Below are positions 50,595 through 61,857 of a stretch of 64,000 bases of DNA, piece after piece. The translations under genes were made by a program, and so were the position numbers. Origin of the DNA: Beroe forskalii (Eukaryota > Ctenophora > Nuda > Beroida > Beroidae); the NCBI GenBank assembly GCA_011033025.1, contig WFMF01000222.1, positions 186,001 to 250,000 on the forward strand. Direction: 5' to 3'. Under the pieces are notes generated by a model that did no database searches, was not told the origin of the DNA, and was given only the letters and a program-made list of their open reading frames with translations. How positions within the stretch are numbered: position 1 is the stretch's first letter; each line of letters opens with the position of its first letter.

Positions 50595-50930
50595 CCTTCC
50601 TAGACACAATCTACGGCATAAACCTTCACAATTTTTGCCACCGCTGGCTGTTTTAATCACATTATACAATAAATAGATTGATGTTAGAGGCAGATTCAGG
50701 TGCAAAACCTTGAAAATTTTCGCCTGCGGCAGGCTGCACTGATAGAATTTTGCCACTTAATTGATCCTACACAATCTATGGTGTAAAACTTTCATAGTTT
50801 TTGCCTATGGCTGGCTTTTTAATCACATTATACATCAACTAAATTGATCTTAGAGGCAGATTCATGTGCAAAACCTTGAAAATTTTCGCCTGCGGCGGGC
50901 TGTACTTAATTGCCACTTAATTGACTCTTG
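50595..50930 (+). repeat. Tandem pair of about 170-180 bp
   Basis: Two units containing cacaatctacggcataaac/cacaatctatggtgtaaaac, a gctggcttttt-aatcacattatac block, and ttgaaaattttcgcctgcgg. They end at gccacttaattga. Part of the right side of the transposon island. Confidence 0.75.
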
Positions 50931-52280
50931 GCTCCGAGCAAGCTTGAAACCGAGGGGATTTTGAAATCTGCTACCGAGGGGATTTTCCTTTTTGGAAGGT
51001 AAGGAATCTAATCATTTTTTACCATTTTAACTGGCCACTGGATAAAAAGTATTCTTATGCTTAGCAGATCAAGTCCCCACATTAACCGGTCTTTTTAACC
51101 GGCCCCATGGACAAGAATCTCAAAGAGTTTTTGCTAAATAAGGGCCAATTGACAATAAGTTATGAATAGAATACTCCTCAAGACGCTCAGTGTACATTAC
51201 GTGATAGGTTTCTGTACTCTGTTATTGGTTTGGTAAAAACACGCATGATTTGTTTTTGTCCAGTGAGTAACAAAGTAAGAACGGAAGTCACTATTTGCAT
51301 CTAAAGCTGATAAGGTTTTACCCAGCCCTAACATTGCTATCTTCATGCCATGCCGTAAACTTGTGATGATTCTCAAACTCAATTACTGATCCATTCATGA
51401 CCAATGTATAATGCTAGAAACTGTACAAGAAATATATATTTCTTGCGAGAAGCGATTGTGTTGTTTGTAGTTAGTACATTGTGAACTCGTACTCAATTGT
51501 TAGCATCGTACTCAATTGATATTATCAAATAGAAGTTCCTTTGTTCATGAGTATATGTGAGTATATCTCATGTTTTCCCCTATATATACACTTACATTGT
51601 TCAGTTTGCTATAAGGTTCATCATTGATTGTATGAGTAAAATCTGGACTGAAGGATTAGATGGTGATATCGCGTTGTTGAAATGGCAATAGACATTTGAC
51701 ATTCTATAGTATTCACATTAAATCATGATAAACGCTTACATTATTGTGCGCATTATCGGGAAAACACCATTTGTATACCCCAATAATTCAATGATGAACG
51801 AGTAATTCAATTTGAATTGGGCCAATTCCAAGAGATTATGAAGGTATGTCGTGTTAAAATTTATTTCGCTTTCGCGAATTGCATCACTTTGAACTATACC
51901 TGAAAGAAAATTGGTCCCTCGCTCCTTGCCATCATTATCAGATCATATAATTTGGTGTACCTACTGATGTCTGATTTCTATTTCGGGAAAGGATGGACTC
52001 TTTATTTCTGCTACGTAATAACTATGACGCAAGAGGGGCTGAAGTAATGAGTTACGGGTCGGGTTACTTTTGTCGTCAGGCGCGGAGTGACTTTTTATGA
52101 TCTTTTCAGCATCAAATACTAGCAATAGCGCGCGCGCATTTGACGCAGCAGTCACGTCCAATCCCGTGATGATTGAGCGTGACCAGTACTGCAAAATGTG
52201 ACAAATCATTAATCAATGCATCGATCAGTAGCAATTTCATCGATAGTTCATCTGAAATTTTTAACCCAATTCCATTTCAG

Positions 52281-52874
52281 TTCAAAGACAACAACAAAAT
52301 GTACAGATTGACTGCCAAGCATTGGGCTATTAAGTATGCCAACGGTACGTACTGAGTAGGTTTATAAACGATTGACTTGATAAAATTGCAGAGTTTCATG
52401 ACCCCTGACGCGTATGGTGACAATTTTTGATAATACACCGATTTGTTTAAGTTTCACTGAAATTATGACGTCCGTTATGATCGACCATTTCATGCCATTT
52501 AAACGTATTGTAGAGCGAAGTTCGGTAATGTTTCCCTTTTACAGCATCAGGCTCCCCGAATAAAGAAGAGGCAGCAGAGCTGAGCAGATTTGATGAGAGC
52601 ATCAAACAACTACAATGCATGGGCTTCTCTGAGGTAATGGGCTTCTTCTCTTAAATCGATCTGCTCTGAAATGCGACCTGCTCTGAAATGCGATCTTATT
52701 CGTATCTTTTCAAGTCATCAAATATCTGACTAACACCTCTAAAATCTAACTTCAACCTCTTGTAATTATTGCTTTTCGTTTAATATGACATCACTCCTTC
52801 AGGACCAGTCTCGAGTGGCGCTGTCCTCTAAAAACTGGAACTGTGAGGCTGCTATCGACGGTCTCTTACACTAA
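52281..52874 (+). CDS. UBE2K: UBE2K terminal exons, duplicate copy 2
   Basis: Three exons (52281-52344, 52545-52633, 52803-52874) encode the same 74 C-terminal residues as copy 1, including the UBA (CMGFSEDQ, ending AAIDGLLH, TAA). Eight base differences from copy 1 over 225 nt are all silent: ATC/ATT, AAA/AAG, AGT/AGC, ATA/ATC, CTC/CTA, TCC/TCT, CGG/CGA, AAT/AAC. All splice sites are kept and the phases are identical. The E2 core exons are not duplicated, so this set can only be used as alternative 3' exons of the gene that starts at 32007. Candidate poly(A) signal at 53437-53442. Confidence 0.85.
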
Positions 52875-53436
52875 AGTATCTCCCCCTCTCCGGTACCTAG
52901 TATTACCACCACGTGACACTTGGTAACGCGTTACACGTGCCCCGTGATCGAGGAATGGGGTAAATTGTTACACGCGATCTCGGGTATTCTCATCCGTGGC
53001 GATTTCTACACACCTACTCTCGCGCGCGCGCACTGTAGTGGAATGCTGATGTTAACTTTCCATGATCATCTACGTCTTTTCTATAACAAGACGAGCCACA
53101 TATACATGTCGAAGGCATATATAAATGGAGCTATATAATCGACACTTTAGAGTACTATATAGCATTGAAGATATATATGAATTTCGTTGCAGTTTGTACA
53201 CTTGTTGAGGTTTGTAATTGTTAAATTTGGGGAAAACTGTTTTGAGTTTTCAAGACTGATTTCTACGTTTGTCATATGGTATAATTGTACTGATTATATC
53301 CATGTGTATTTGTTTAGTTGTTAAACTAGGATGGGATGATATTTGGACTGGAAACTAATATCAGGACGTTTGGATGTGTCTCTGTTAACTAAAACTGTTT
53401 ATCATTTGAAGAGATCCTTGGTTCTGTATTGAAATT

Positions 53437-53442
53437 AATAAA
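53437..53442 (+). terminator. Candidate UBE2K poly(A) signal, copy 2
   Basis: AATAAA, in the same position relative to the stop codon as in copy 1. Confidence 0.5.
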
Positions 53443-53698
53443 CATTATTAATTATCCTTGGTTGTTCTGAGTTTTGTATTCAATGCAAGAAGCCCTGTGC
53501 TCACATAATCCATATAGGGCGATTTCAAGCGCCCTTACTCCAATATATGACCGATCCCTACGACTAATGCTCGGTTAGATCGACTTTTGTACCTTTTAGG
53601 ATAAAAGCTTTAATTCTGTGCCAATCCATATTCGTACATCTTGAATTTTAACTAATGTTATAAAGATAAGAATTAATGCTTCTTATCTCCGATATAGG

Positions 53699-54532
53699 AT
53701 GGTGCCATGGAACGCTGTGATTCAGCTAGCAGTAGCAGTGTCACGGTCCCCTGCAGTACAGCGTCTCATCCTTTCTGTGGTGCCAGATCTCACTGTGAGT
53801 TTATGTTACACTGTTTGATTTTCATATAGTAGGATTTTACCTACCCTCCGCAGCGCACGTACTTTTTCCGCGCACACGTTTTTCCTTGCCTGCAACACGA
53901 CCCTCCAAATTTGCGAGTGTTGCGCGCTAGGGATGGGAGAAATCCATCTAATTTTCATATATATGCTGCCCGAAATAACGAATTTGGAATGGAATTTGTG
54001 TGATTTATACTGATGTATTAATAAGAAATGCACCGAGAAGATCTTCAAATTGCCGTTCTAAACGTGGTGACTGGTGGTGGAAAAATTTGATTGTATAATT
54101 ATTTCTCAATTAAATAGTTCACCTTAATTTCTTAATTTGTAATAAGCTGAATGTTCCATTTTTCAGAATCCTCAAGTTGTGAACAAGTTATCCAACACGA
54201 CGGCAATACGAAGTTTAGCTCGTGCAGCTGTCAGACTAAAGATAGGAACAGATAACGCGCTGAAGGCTAACCCGGAAATCAAAAAGTAAGTCAAAATATT
54301 GATTGAAATGCAAATAATAAATACTGTTGACGAATTGATGTCAATTACTGACACATTGATTTCGTATTCTTGTCACTCCTTCCTTAGATAAACTATTTGA
54401 GTTCGCAGAAACCAATGATTCCGTGTTCTCAGGTATACAGACATCATTCAACCGACCGCTACGCGGTATGTTAAGGGGGACATTCAGAGGAAAGTGAAGC
54501 AAACGCTGCGGAAAATGGGGCAAAAGAGCTGA
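53699..54532 (+). CDS. NCBP2AS2-like small protein (104 aa), three exons
   Basis: Exons 53699-53794, 54167-54285 and 54433-54532, all in phase (0, then 2). It starts MVPWNAVIQLAVAV and contains NPQVVNKLSNTTAIRSLARA. The PQ-(L/V)V-x2-(L/M)-x4-x-IR-x2-A(A/R) core and the length fit the short NCBP2AS2 family (human protein about 99 aa), recalled from general knowledge. The N-terminal third is hydrophobic or amphipathic, as expected for a mitochondrial or membrane-associated protein; the C-terminus is lysine-rich (KQTLRKMGQKS). The ATG lies two bases after an AG (atatagGATGG), so a 5' UTR intron may exist. A paralogue without introns is at 60656-60979. Confidence 0.65.
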
Positions 54533-55494
54533 CCATCCCGGTGAAACAGTGAGCTACTGCTTTAGGGTTCATTTTATATTTGGTGATGCGTAAAGGATCG
54601 TGTGGTTGTGGTATCTTGACCAGAGGTAACTCTGGAATTTCATGAACGTTTACTGGCATTCGAGACTTCAGTATGTGTATAACTATAAATGTGTTTTCAG
54701 TCTTTCACCCAGCCCTTTCTATACTTCTATCTGCCCTTTTCGACGTGTTGCTATCGACTTATAAGGACAAATTATTTATAATTGATCGTTAGATATTTGA
54801 TTTTTATTTGGTTATATGTGTACTTTCGAATGCCAGTAAGTAAACTCAGATGCGGGTTAAAAAGTTAACAGGCCGGTTCGGTATGTTTCTAACTTGGTGT
54901 AACAATCGTGCGGCTTGGCACAATCGGAAAATTTCGCGCTTATTACTTTCTTAATACAATTACAGCACACCGTTCCGATACCAAGAGCACTTCTATAGTG
55001 TAAAGTGAAAGTCATTGTCTCGATGATTATAAATCACGCCAAATGTTCCGACTGCTCCAAGCCGCGCAATCGTACAGAACCTAGAAATGTGCCAAACCTG
55101 CCTGAAGTTCAGTACTTTTTGGCAATTTTGAGATGCTTCGTTCACCAGTTTTACAATCTTAATTTATTTTCTAGTAATTTATTCATTTTACTGGGTCAGT
55201 TAGAATTGTAGTTTGCGCGTCTTTTGTGTGTGCAGCTAAGTTTGCCCGGCGTAAAGACATATCAATATATTCAATGAATAAAGTGATTAGTGAATTGAGT
55301 GTTTGGGATTCGTGTCGGCGTGTGTATGAGACTCTGTGTCGGAAAGCATGTGCAGATTGTGAAAAGTGTTTCCATTGCTTTGGTAACACGCAAAGTGTGT
55401 GAACTTCATTTCTTGCTCTGTTTGTTCTGATACGCTACTCCCATGAACCTGTAGTAAGTAAGCAAGTATGCCCGACAGTGGACCGAGTTAGTTG
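54533..55494. other. 3' flank of the NCBP2AS2-like gene
   Basis: No gene seen. About 55240-55440 resembles the tgggattcgtgtcggcgtgt part of the dispersed repeat at 29.87-30.1 kb. Confidence 0.45.
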
Positions 55495-55850
55495 CTTTCA
55501 TTTTCATTGATTCATTTTCATTGATTCATTTTCATTCATTTATTTTCAGTCATTCATTCATTTTCGTTCATTCATTTTCATTCATTAATTTCCATTCATT
55601 CATTTTCATTCATTCATCCATTTTCATCATTCATTCATTTTCATTCATACTTTCATTTTCGTTCATCCATTTTCATTCATTTATTTTCATTCATTCATTC
55701 TCATTTATTCATTTTCATCCATTCAATTTCATTCATTCAATTTCATTTATTCAATTTCATTCATTCATTTCTCATTCATTCAATTTCATTCATTCATTTG
55801 TCATTCATTCATTTTCATTCATTCATTTTCATTCATTCATTTTCATTTCA
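55495..55850 (+). repeat. CATT-type simple repeat
   Basis: About 350 bp of (cattcatttt)n with length variants, ending at catttcag directly before the BEN-like coding block. The same repeat in reverse complement ends the window (63898-64000), so both arms of the inverted duplication carry it. The 112-codon FIHSF frame across it is an artefact. Confidence 0.92.
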
Positions 55851-57290
55851 GAGGCCTAACAGCATGGTCAGAGAACTATTGCGGAGAGTCGACGTGTCCT
55901 AGTGGACTCAAAAGTTCAACAAAGGGGGCATATCGAGGTTCAATGGTGAGATTGTCGAACCTACGGGTGCCAAAGAACGTTTGGAAGATGAAGAGCCTCT
56001 GTCAGAAGCCTCTTCAATACATCTCAAGTGACCATCGAGAGGATGGACATTGGACAAGCGCCTTATTGTGTCACTGTGATGAATGAGAAACTTGAGAAGA
56101 TTTCTCAGCCTCCTACTTCACTGATAAGTCCAAAGGCGCTACCATCGGCCCGACGGCCCAAGTACATTAAAGGGAAGAAACTCATGACTGTAGAGGAATC
56201 GAAGGAAACAGCAGCGATAGAGACTGAACTGCGGCAGTCTCTGGCAAAAAGTTGAGTGGGCTCAAGAAGTCACCGAGTGATTTCTTCAGGTTCATACTCT
56301 TGGATTATTGCACGTCTGAGGACTACATCGCGGAGATTAAGTTGCCTCCCATTACTTTCGTAGAGAAGGACTGCAATGGTGAGGGGATTAATATTCATCA
56401 GAGGCTCAACAGGATGATCACGGAACTAATGAGGAGGGTGGAAATCCTGGAAGACGCTAAAGTTCAACAAAAAGGTGTAATAGCGAGACAAAGTCGTCAG
56501 ATTACAGAACTTTCCGGGGCCAAAGATCGCCTGGAAGATGAGATATACGCTGTAAGGGGCCTCTTCAGCGCATCAAAAGCCGAGTTCGAGAGGATGGAAA
56601 AGCGGCTCACGGTGATGAACGAGAAGATGTCTCAGCCATCTCCATCACCAGTGAACGTCAGCGCTAAGGTGCTAAATGTGGGGGAAGATGCAAGACAGGC
56701 CAAGAAGTCACCCAGTCACTTCTACAGGTTCCTGCTCGAGCAGTTCTATAAGTCAGAGACCTATATCGCAGAGATGAAGCTGCCTCCAATTGCAGGTAGC
56801 AACAAATCTTATGTCGAGAAATGGCAAAATGGCGAGGGGACGTACATGGAAGAAGAAGTATGTACGGCAATGGTGAAACTCGGGAGGGAATATTTTCCAA
56901 CAATTTCCCTCACCCCAGAGATGCCAGAGTTTCCCTGAAAAAAACTCTGGAGAACGTTGCTCGAAGGGTCAAGTCAGCAAATCAGGGTAGCAGCAAAGCA
57001 GATGCAGCTACAGACCTGGAGACTCAGGAGAAAACTCCAGATGCCTCCTGTCAAGGCACGCCCATGTCGTGTCTGGACAATCTCCCCGAGGTGATGGGTG
57101 CCTGCACTTTCTACACGAGTACACCCATGAGTGTTCCACTGAGACCTTTGGAGCCAGGATCCTCGGGACTGTTCAGCAATTCACCTATCGAACAGAACCA
57201 AAGAACGGCTGTCAAAACACTAACGTTGAATGATAGTGCTCAGTATGATTCTGACGACTCCTGTGGAAGTTTAATGCACGTGGAGTAAAA
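55851..57290 (+). pseudogene. BEN-like/coiled-coil gene copy, plus arm
   Basis: Family not certain. From the 5' side: a decayed repeat (55851-56250) resembling the later part, then KKSPSDFFRFILLDYC with YIAEIKLPPI, a coiled coil (RMITELMRRVEILEDA to RMEKRLTVMNEKM), a second KKSPSHFYRFLLEQFY with YIAEMKLPPI, then EEEVCTAMVKLGREYFP and VSLKKTLENVARRVK. The RFLL...YFP...RRVK layout resembles a BEN domain (inference). Relative to the minus arm one C is missing near 56895 (ttttccaac against ttttcccaac), which shifts the frame just before the final part. The rest stays open to the TAA at about 57286-57288. No signal peptide or TM segment. Could be a domesticated or active transposon gene. Confidence 0.5.
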
Positions 57291-58063
57291 AGCAAGGGCC
57301 AAGGCAAGCTTATTTATTCACCAATATGCTACCCAAAGTGAATCCTATTACTGAATCTTATACATAAAGTAAAGGGCTATATACTGGGTGAACTGCAGTT
57401 CATATGAAGTCGCCGCGCACTTCATATGAATTCATATGAATTCATATGAGTTCTAATTTGAGGCAGAAAATGCGTTTACCAGTTCAATAAATTTTTATAT
57501 GAACCAGAACTTTACCATATAGAACTTCATAGTCAATTCATATGAACTTCATATGAACTCCATAGATAAATTTCAGAGCGCCCGTTGATCTTACTTTTTC
57601 GATATCATGTTCCTGAGCTTCACAGTCGTCCATGGAACACGCCACAATTGAAAATACTCGTTTCCTGTTGCGAGCTGTTTCAGTACATTACTTCTGACCT
57701 ACTGGGAGTATTAAGATGATCGTTTCACCATCAGAATCCTTCAACTGTGCTCTATTGAATGGTCACGGCCCAATTACACGAATCTCAAAATTGAGCGGTG
57801 AAATTGGGCCGTTTTGTCGCCAAATTGGCGTTCTTCCGTAAACTGCGCACATGCTACTAGCACGATTGACTACCTCACGCGTATGGGGTGCTAAGATTAT
57901 CATATCGTAAACAATAGGTCAAATTATAAAAAGTCAGCATAAATATGAGAAGTCTCATAATATTGAAAAATGTCAAGGCACTTGAGTCTTAAACAAGATT
58001 GATCGAGTATGAAATTGTCATCCGAATAACAAAAGCAAATATAAAAATCCACTAACCAATACT
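57291..58063. other. Spacer with ttcatatgaa palindromes
   Basis: At about 57399-57560 the self-complementary ttcatatgaa recurs six or so times, alternating with ttcatatgag and ccatag variants. The remainder to the RAD51AP1 stop shows nothing clear. Confidence 0.5.
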
Positions 58064-59686
58064 TCACTGCCTCTTCACATTAACATGGAGTGATTTGAAC
58101 TTGGCCTTCTTAGAAAGCCCTATTCTGATGTTCCCCCCTGGAGAACAGGGAATGGCTCTACTGTTGTTACTGCTGAGTATAGCAGGGATGTTAGGTGTCT
58201 TGGCACAACTCGGTGTGGCACTGGCAGTGGGTCTGGCATTGGGTCTGGCAGGCAGAGTTTTAGACTTGGCGAGGTTTGGAGTAGATGTGTTTGATGATTT
58301 GCTGGGTGCCAGTGTTTTGGTGGGTATCACTGTTTTGGTGGGTATCAGTGTTTTGGGAGGGGAAGTGACTTTAGTTTCGCGATCTGGAACAGCATCTGAG
58401 GCGGGGGTATTTTCAGATGAATGAGAGGCAGGGATGGAAGGTTGACACAAAGCCTGAGGAGGATGACTGGGCAGATTGGTTCCTTTGGAAGAATTCTTAG
58501 CTTTTCTTTTCTCTCTTTCAACTTTCGGCGTTTTGTTCTTGTTCTTGTTCTTCTTCCCAACTCTGTTCACGAACTCCTCATCGTCTGAGCTAAGTCGGAA
58601 CTCCTCCCCTGAACTCGATTCCCTGTTCTCATCCGAGATACTGTCCGATATCTGTGATATCTTGAACTCCGAATCAGAGGAATTCTGGTCAAGGGAATCC
58701 GAGGGTTCGGATATCCGGAAATCATCTTCAGAATCCGATTGAATGGTCCTCAAGCAGGATTTGACTTTTGATACAACCCGAGCAGCAATGCTTGAGGAGG
58801 AGATCGAAGAATCTGTCTCTGGTTCGGTTCTACCACCAGATTTCATACCCTGCTCTGGAACACCCTGTGAGGGCTTCGAATCACTTTGTGAACTGATGAT
58901 TATTGGTTTCGAGGAGCACTTGGTGTCTTTGGAACGCTTGTCTGACTGACCTCCTGCTGATGAGTTTTGAACAGGTTTCCGATAGTTCTCTTTGTCAGGA
59001 GATTCTTTCCTGCGGTTCACTCTACTACAGCTAGATTTCCCTCCTTCCTTCAGGGATATCTCTTTGGCACGCTCCACGTCTCTGTCAAGTACTCTATCTG
59101 CTGCTCTCACACGTGACTTCTGAAATAGTGAACACGTTTTTCAAGGGCAATTCTACCAAGAAATTGTAGGCAAAACTGAACAGCAAATTTACAAAATTCA
59201 GCAGGTTCAAAGAGGATGGGATGAGACAGAAAATTTACATACGCAAATGTAGTATCAAGGACAAAGTAGGCACTAGGCATGTCAGAATTCACATAATGAG
59301 CTCAATATATTTAACGTCCCTTAAATTTGAAGGCTATGTATACTTTAAACGATCCGTCCTAAACCGGAACAATGCTCGGAAGAGGGTGTGTTCGAATCTT
59401 GTATATTCCTTATAACGAACATAGATTATGAGAAGCTAAACATTTCCGTACGGAGTATTTGCGTCGGGAAAACGTGGTGGGAGAAAAGAGAGCAATGCAA
59501 TTGCAAGTGTATTTGGGAGGGGGGATGGGGCGAAAAGGTTACAACAATGAAATTCTAACTCACCTTTTCTTGAGATTGGGACGAGGATTTGGATCGTTTG
59601 GCCGAGGGCAGCACGAAATCATCCCCCTCATCGTCTGAGAAAACATAACTCGGCTTCCGAACATTCCTTCTCTTGCTACCCGACAT
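58064..59686 (-). CDS. RAD51AP1: RAD51AP1 homologue (RAD51-associated protein 1), 392 aa
   Basis: DNA-binding partner of RAD51 that stimulates strand exchange in homologous recombination. Exon 1 (59564-59686, 41 codons) reads MSGSKRRNVRKPSYVFSDDE then DDFVLPSAKR, matching the basic-then-DDDFV start of the family. It ends in phase 0 at GTGAGT. Exon 2 (58064-59119) follows ctatttcag. The long middle is serine/acidic-rich (SDSEDDF, SSGEEFRLSSDDEEF) with a Lys/Pro-rich stretch including IPTKT repeats, and is probably disordered. The C-terminus has IRIGLSKKAKFKSLHVNVK, matching the conserved RAD51-binding motif (IRxGLSxxAxxKxLH). It is slightly longer than the human protein (about 350 aa). The gene sits between the arms of the inverted duplication, and a 22-bp minisatellite abuts its start codon. 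Confidence 0.85.
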
Positions 59687-59704
59687 CAACCCACCCCTCC
59701 TTTT

Positions 59705-59852
59705 ACTGAGGTATCTTCAGTCACTTCACAGGTATCTTCAGTAGGTTTACTGAGGTATTTTCAGTAGGTTTACTGAGGTATCTTCAGTAGGTTCACTGAG
59801 GTATTTTCAGTAGGTTTACTGAGGTATCTTCAGTAGTTTCACTGAGGTCGGT
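59705..59852 (+). repeat. 22-bp minisatellite just upstream of RAD51AP1
   Basis: Six or so units of tttactgaggtatcttcagt with a agg spacer, within 20-170 bp of the RAD51AP1 ATG, so probably in its promoter or 5' UTR. Units are slightly diverged (ttc/ttt, gtt/gg). Confidence 0.88.
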
Positions 59853-60655
59853 TTATCAGCTGAGGCAGCACGATGCTTCCTGCACTTCCGCAAGAATAGT
59901 TAACAGGGTGGGTTGAGCTTCAGAGCTACCGTACTCTCCTTCAGCATTGACATTTCCTATGTGCATTTTAATGTTTTACTGATAATATGTAATGAAATAC
60001 AAGTTGATAAAGCAGAAAAGTTGATTACATTATGGATTATCGAAATGAAATTGAATTTATTCAACTCACAAATTCTTTAACATGCCACGAAGAGTGAAGT
60101 AGTCTATTTTCTAAATAAAATAATATTAATAGATCAGGCAATTCGATAAATTTGACTTTGATTTCTTTTGACAAAACACTCTATAATATGATCAACAGTA
60201 GAAATTTAGAAAAATATATGCAATTCCATGGTATGATAGCAAAATTTTTATTCCAAAAATGAACAATGATTTTACAGATCTTTCAGGAAGACATTATTGT
60301 AAGTCAAATTCTAAAAAAGCATATCTCTGGGCAAAAGTTACAAATACACGCGGATACTTGAAGCTATCACTATTCACTTACAAAATGAGGGTACCGACAC
60401 TATGTAAGCTTTTTAACACAAATGTCTATACCACTGGATTCAGGTCTATTCAGTCACAGTGATTCTGATCATTTTCAATATGTCATTACATCAACCGCAT
60501 AGCTCAGACATCTTTGGTAGCAACTAGCAATCATTCAATAAGTTACCCCTATCAAAACATATGTACACCAAAACAACAAGATAGGGTCACATCACAATCA
60601 TGAGTAGGTACTCACTACTCGGTTTCTGCACACTTCTGATTATTCACACTTTCCC
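59853..60655. other. Spacer between RAD51AP1 and the NCBP2AS2-like paralogue
   Basis: AT-rich, without convincing ORF, repeat or RNA gene. The 67-codon plus-strand frame at 60259 has no recognisable features. Confidence 0.45.
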
Positions 60656-60979
60656 TCATTTCTTCTGATTCTCCCTGAGTTTGTCTGCAGTTCTCTGCAC
60701 TGTTTCCCTCCTCTTACTCCTCCCTCCCTCCCTCTTCTCCTCCTCCTCTAGACTCTTTGTCTCCTCTGCTGCCCTCTCACTCTCCCTCTTCATCTCCTCC
60801 ATCACTCTGTCATAACCCATCCTCAGCTTCACAGCCTGCCTGGCTGCACTCCTAATCGGGGTGGAGTTGGCCATCTTGTTCACTAGTTGCGGGTCCTGGA
60901 GTTTGCGGGCTAGAGGCGGGAGTAGGAAGCTGGATACTAGGCCGTGAACCAGCCTCAGGATAGCACCCCACGGACTCAT
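60656..60979 (-). CDS. Intronless NCBP2AS2-like paralogue (107 aa)
   Basis: Starts MSPWGAILRLVHGLVSSFLL and contains DPQLVNKMANSTPIRSAARQ, aligning with the three-exon gene at 53699-54532 across PW-AI near the start and the PQ-VNK-...-IRS-AR core. Beyond residue 55 it diverges into a charged coiled coil rich in Glu, Lys and Arg (ERAAEETKSLEEEEKREGG). The introns present in the other gene (after DLT and within IKK) are absent here, so it may be a retrocopy or an intron-loss paralogue. No poly(A) tract was noticed at its 3' end. Open and intact; function unknown. Confidence 0.6.
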   Translation of the reverse strand: MSPWGAILRLVHGLVSSFLLPPLARKLQDPQLVNKMANSTPIRSAARQAVKLRMGYDRVMEEMKRESERAAEETKSLEEEEKREGGRSKRRETVQRTADKLRENQKK

Positions 60980-61857
60980 GTTGGGGTGCTGAGATAAGAC
61001 GAATAGTTCCCGGTTTCGCTAAAGTGGGCAAATAGTTCCCGGGTTTGCTGTAGTGGGTTAGAGGCACTAGTGATGAGGCACAAGTGTTCGTGTGTCCCTG
61101 GGTGTGGCCTTAGAATCTACTTTGCAATCTCCCAGCAGAGGTAGCACCACGAGTATTCTGAGGTAGAGTTGCGGTGTGGTAGAGAGGGTGTAGGATTTCA
61201 GGTATTCAGGGTGATCTTCAGTGAGGCTCTTTGTGTTTCGATGACATGTCGAGCTATGGATATGACGCCAATTATAACTTAAAATAAATTTATCATACCT
61301 AAAAATGGCTATGAAAAATGAACATTGGTGGCAAATATTGAAATAAAGCTATGCTCCAAGTCTCAGCGCCAACAATTGGTGTGCTGTGCCCTACAAAGGG
61401 ATTTTATCTTGAATTCGATTTATATTTATTTCCTTTTTGAAGCCCTTAGTGGTGCCCCTCGTGGGTTTTCAATCAAACATTCTGACTGACGATTTACATT
61501 CAAGAATAGGATAATGCGGCAATGCTTAAAGAAACAATAAACCAATACTATAGTATGTTAATTCAAATGATAACAATTAACACGGAATGTACACGTCAAA
61601 TTTTTTGAAATTTACATAATACACATAATAAGAGCATCGTGCTTTATATTAATGTTCGTACAGCAGTTTGCGCGTCTTTTGTCATTGTGTGCGTGGCGTT
61701 AGTTTGTGCGACGTACAAATAGGATTCATAAATAGGATTCCTAGAAATGCGATTATGGAAATAATCGATCATCAGAAGAAGAAGCCGAGTGTTATAACCA
61801 TGAGCACAAAAATAGCTGCACGAGGCGAAAGTGCATTAAACTTCCACAGGAGTCGTC
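60980..61857. other. Spacer 5' of the NCBP2AS2-like paralogue
   Basis: No gene seen. About 61665-61715 (tttgcgcgtcttttg, gcgtggcgtta) resembles repeats near 14950-15060 and 55213. Confidence 0.4.

Larger units (their letters stand above)
46093..51004. mobile_element. 4.9-kb transposon island at the duplication junction
   Basis: Bounded by ccttaccttccaaaa on the left and its reverse complement ttttggaaggtaagg on the right, each next to a gctaccgaggggatttt motif. Inside are a minus-strand LINE (A) interrupted by a second LINE (B), and a tandem repeat near the right end. The island separates the two copies of the segmental duplication. Confidence 0.7.
51040..53966 (+). repeat. Segmental duplication, copy 2
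   Basis: Counterpart of 42930-46094. It lacks the 390-bp and 160-bp blocks present in copy 1. It has its own insertion of about 131 bp (about 53826-53956) flanked by attttcata on both sides, which looks like a target-site duplication. Confidence 0.88.

Noticed and set aside
55521-55859. 112-codon ORF rich in Phe, His and Ser
   Set aside because: It is a translation of the CATT simple repeat.
58095-58949. Plus-strand ORFs over 58.1-58.9 kb
   Set aside because: They are antisense shadows of RAD51AP1, whose motifs and splice sites are clear on the minus strand.
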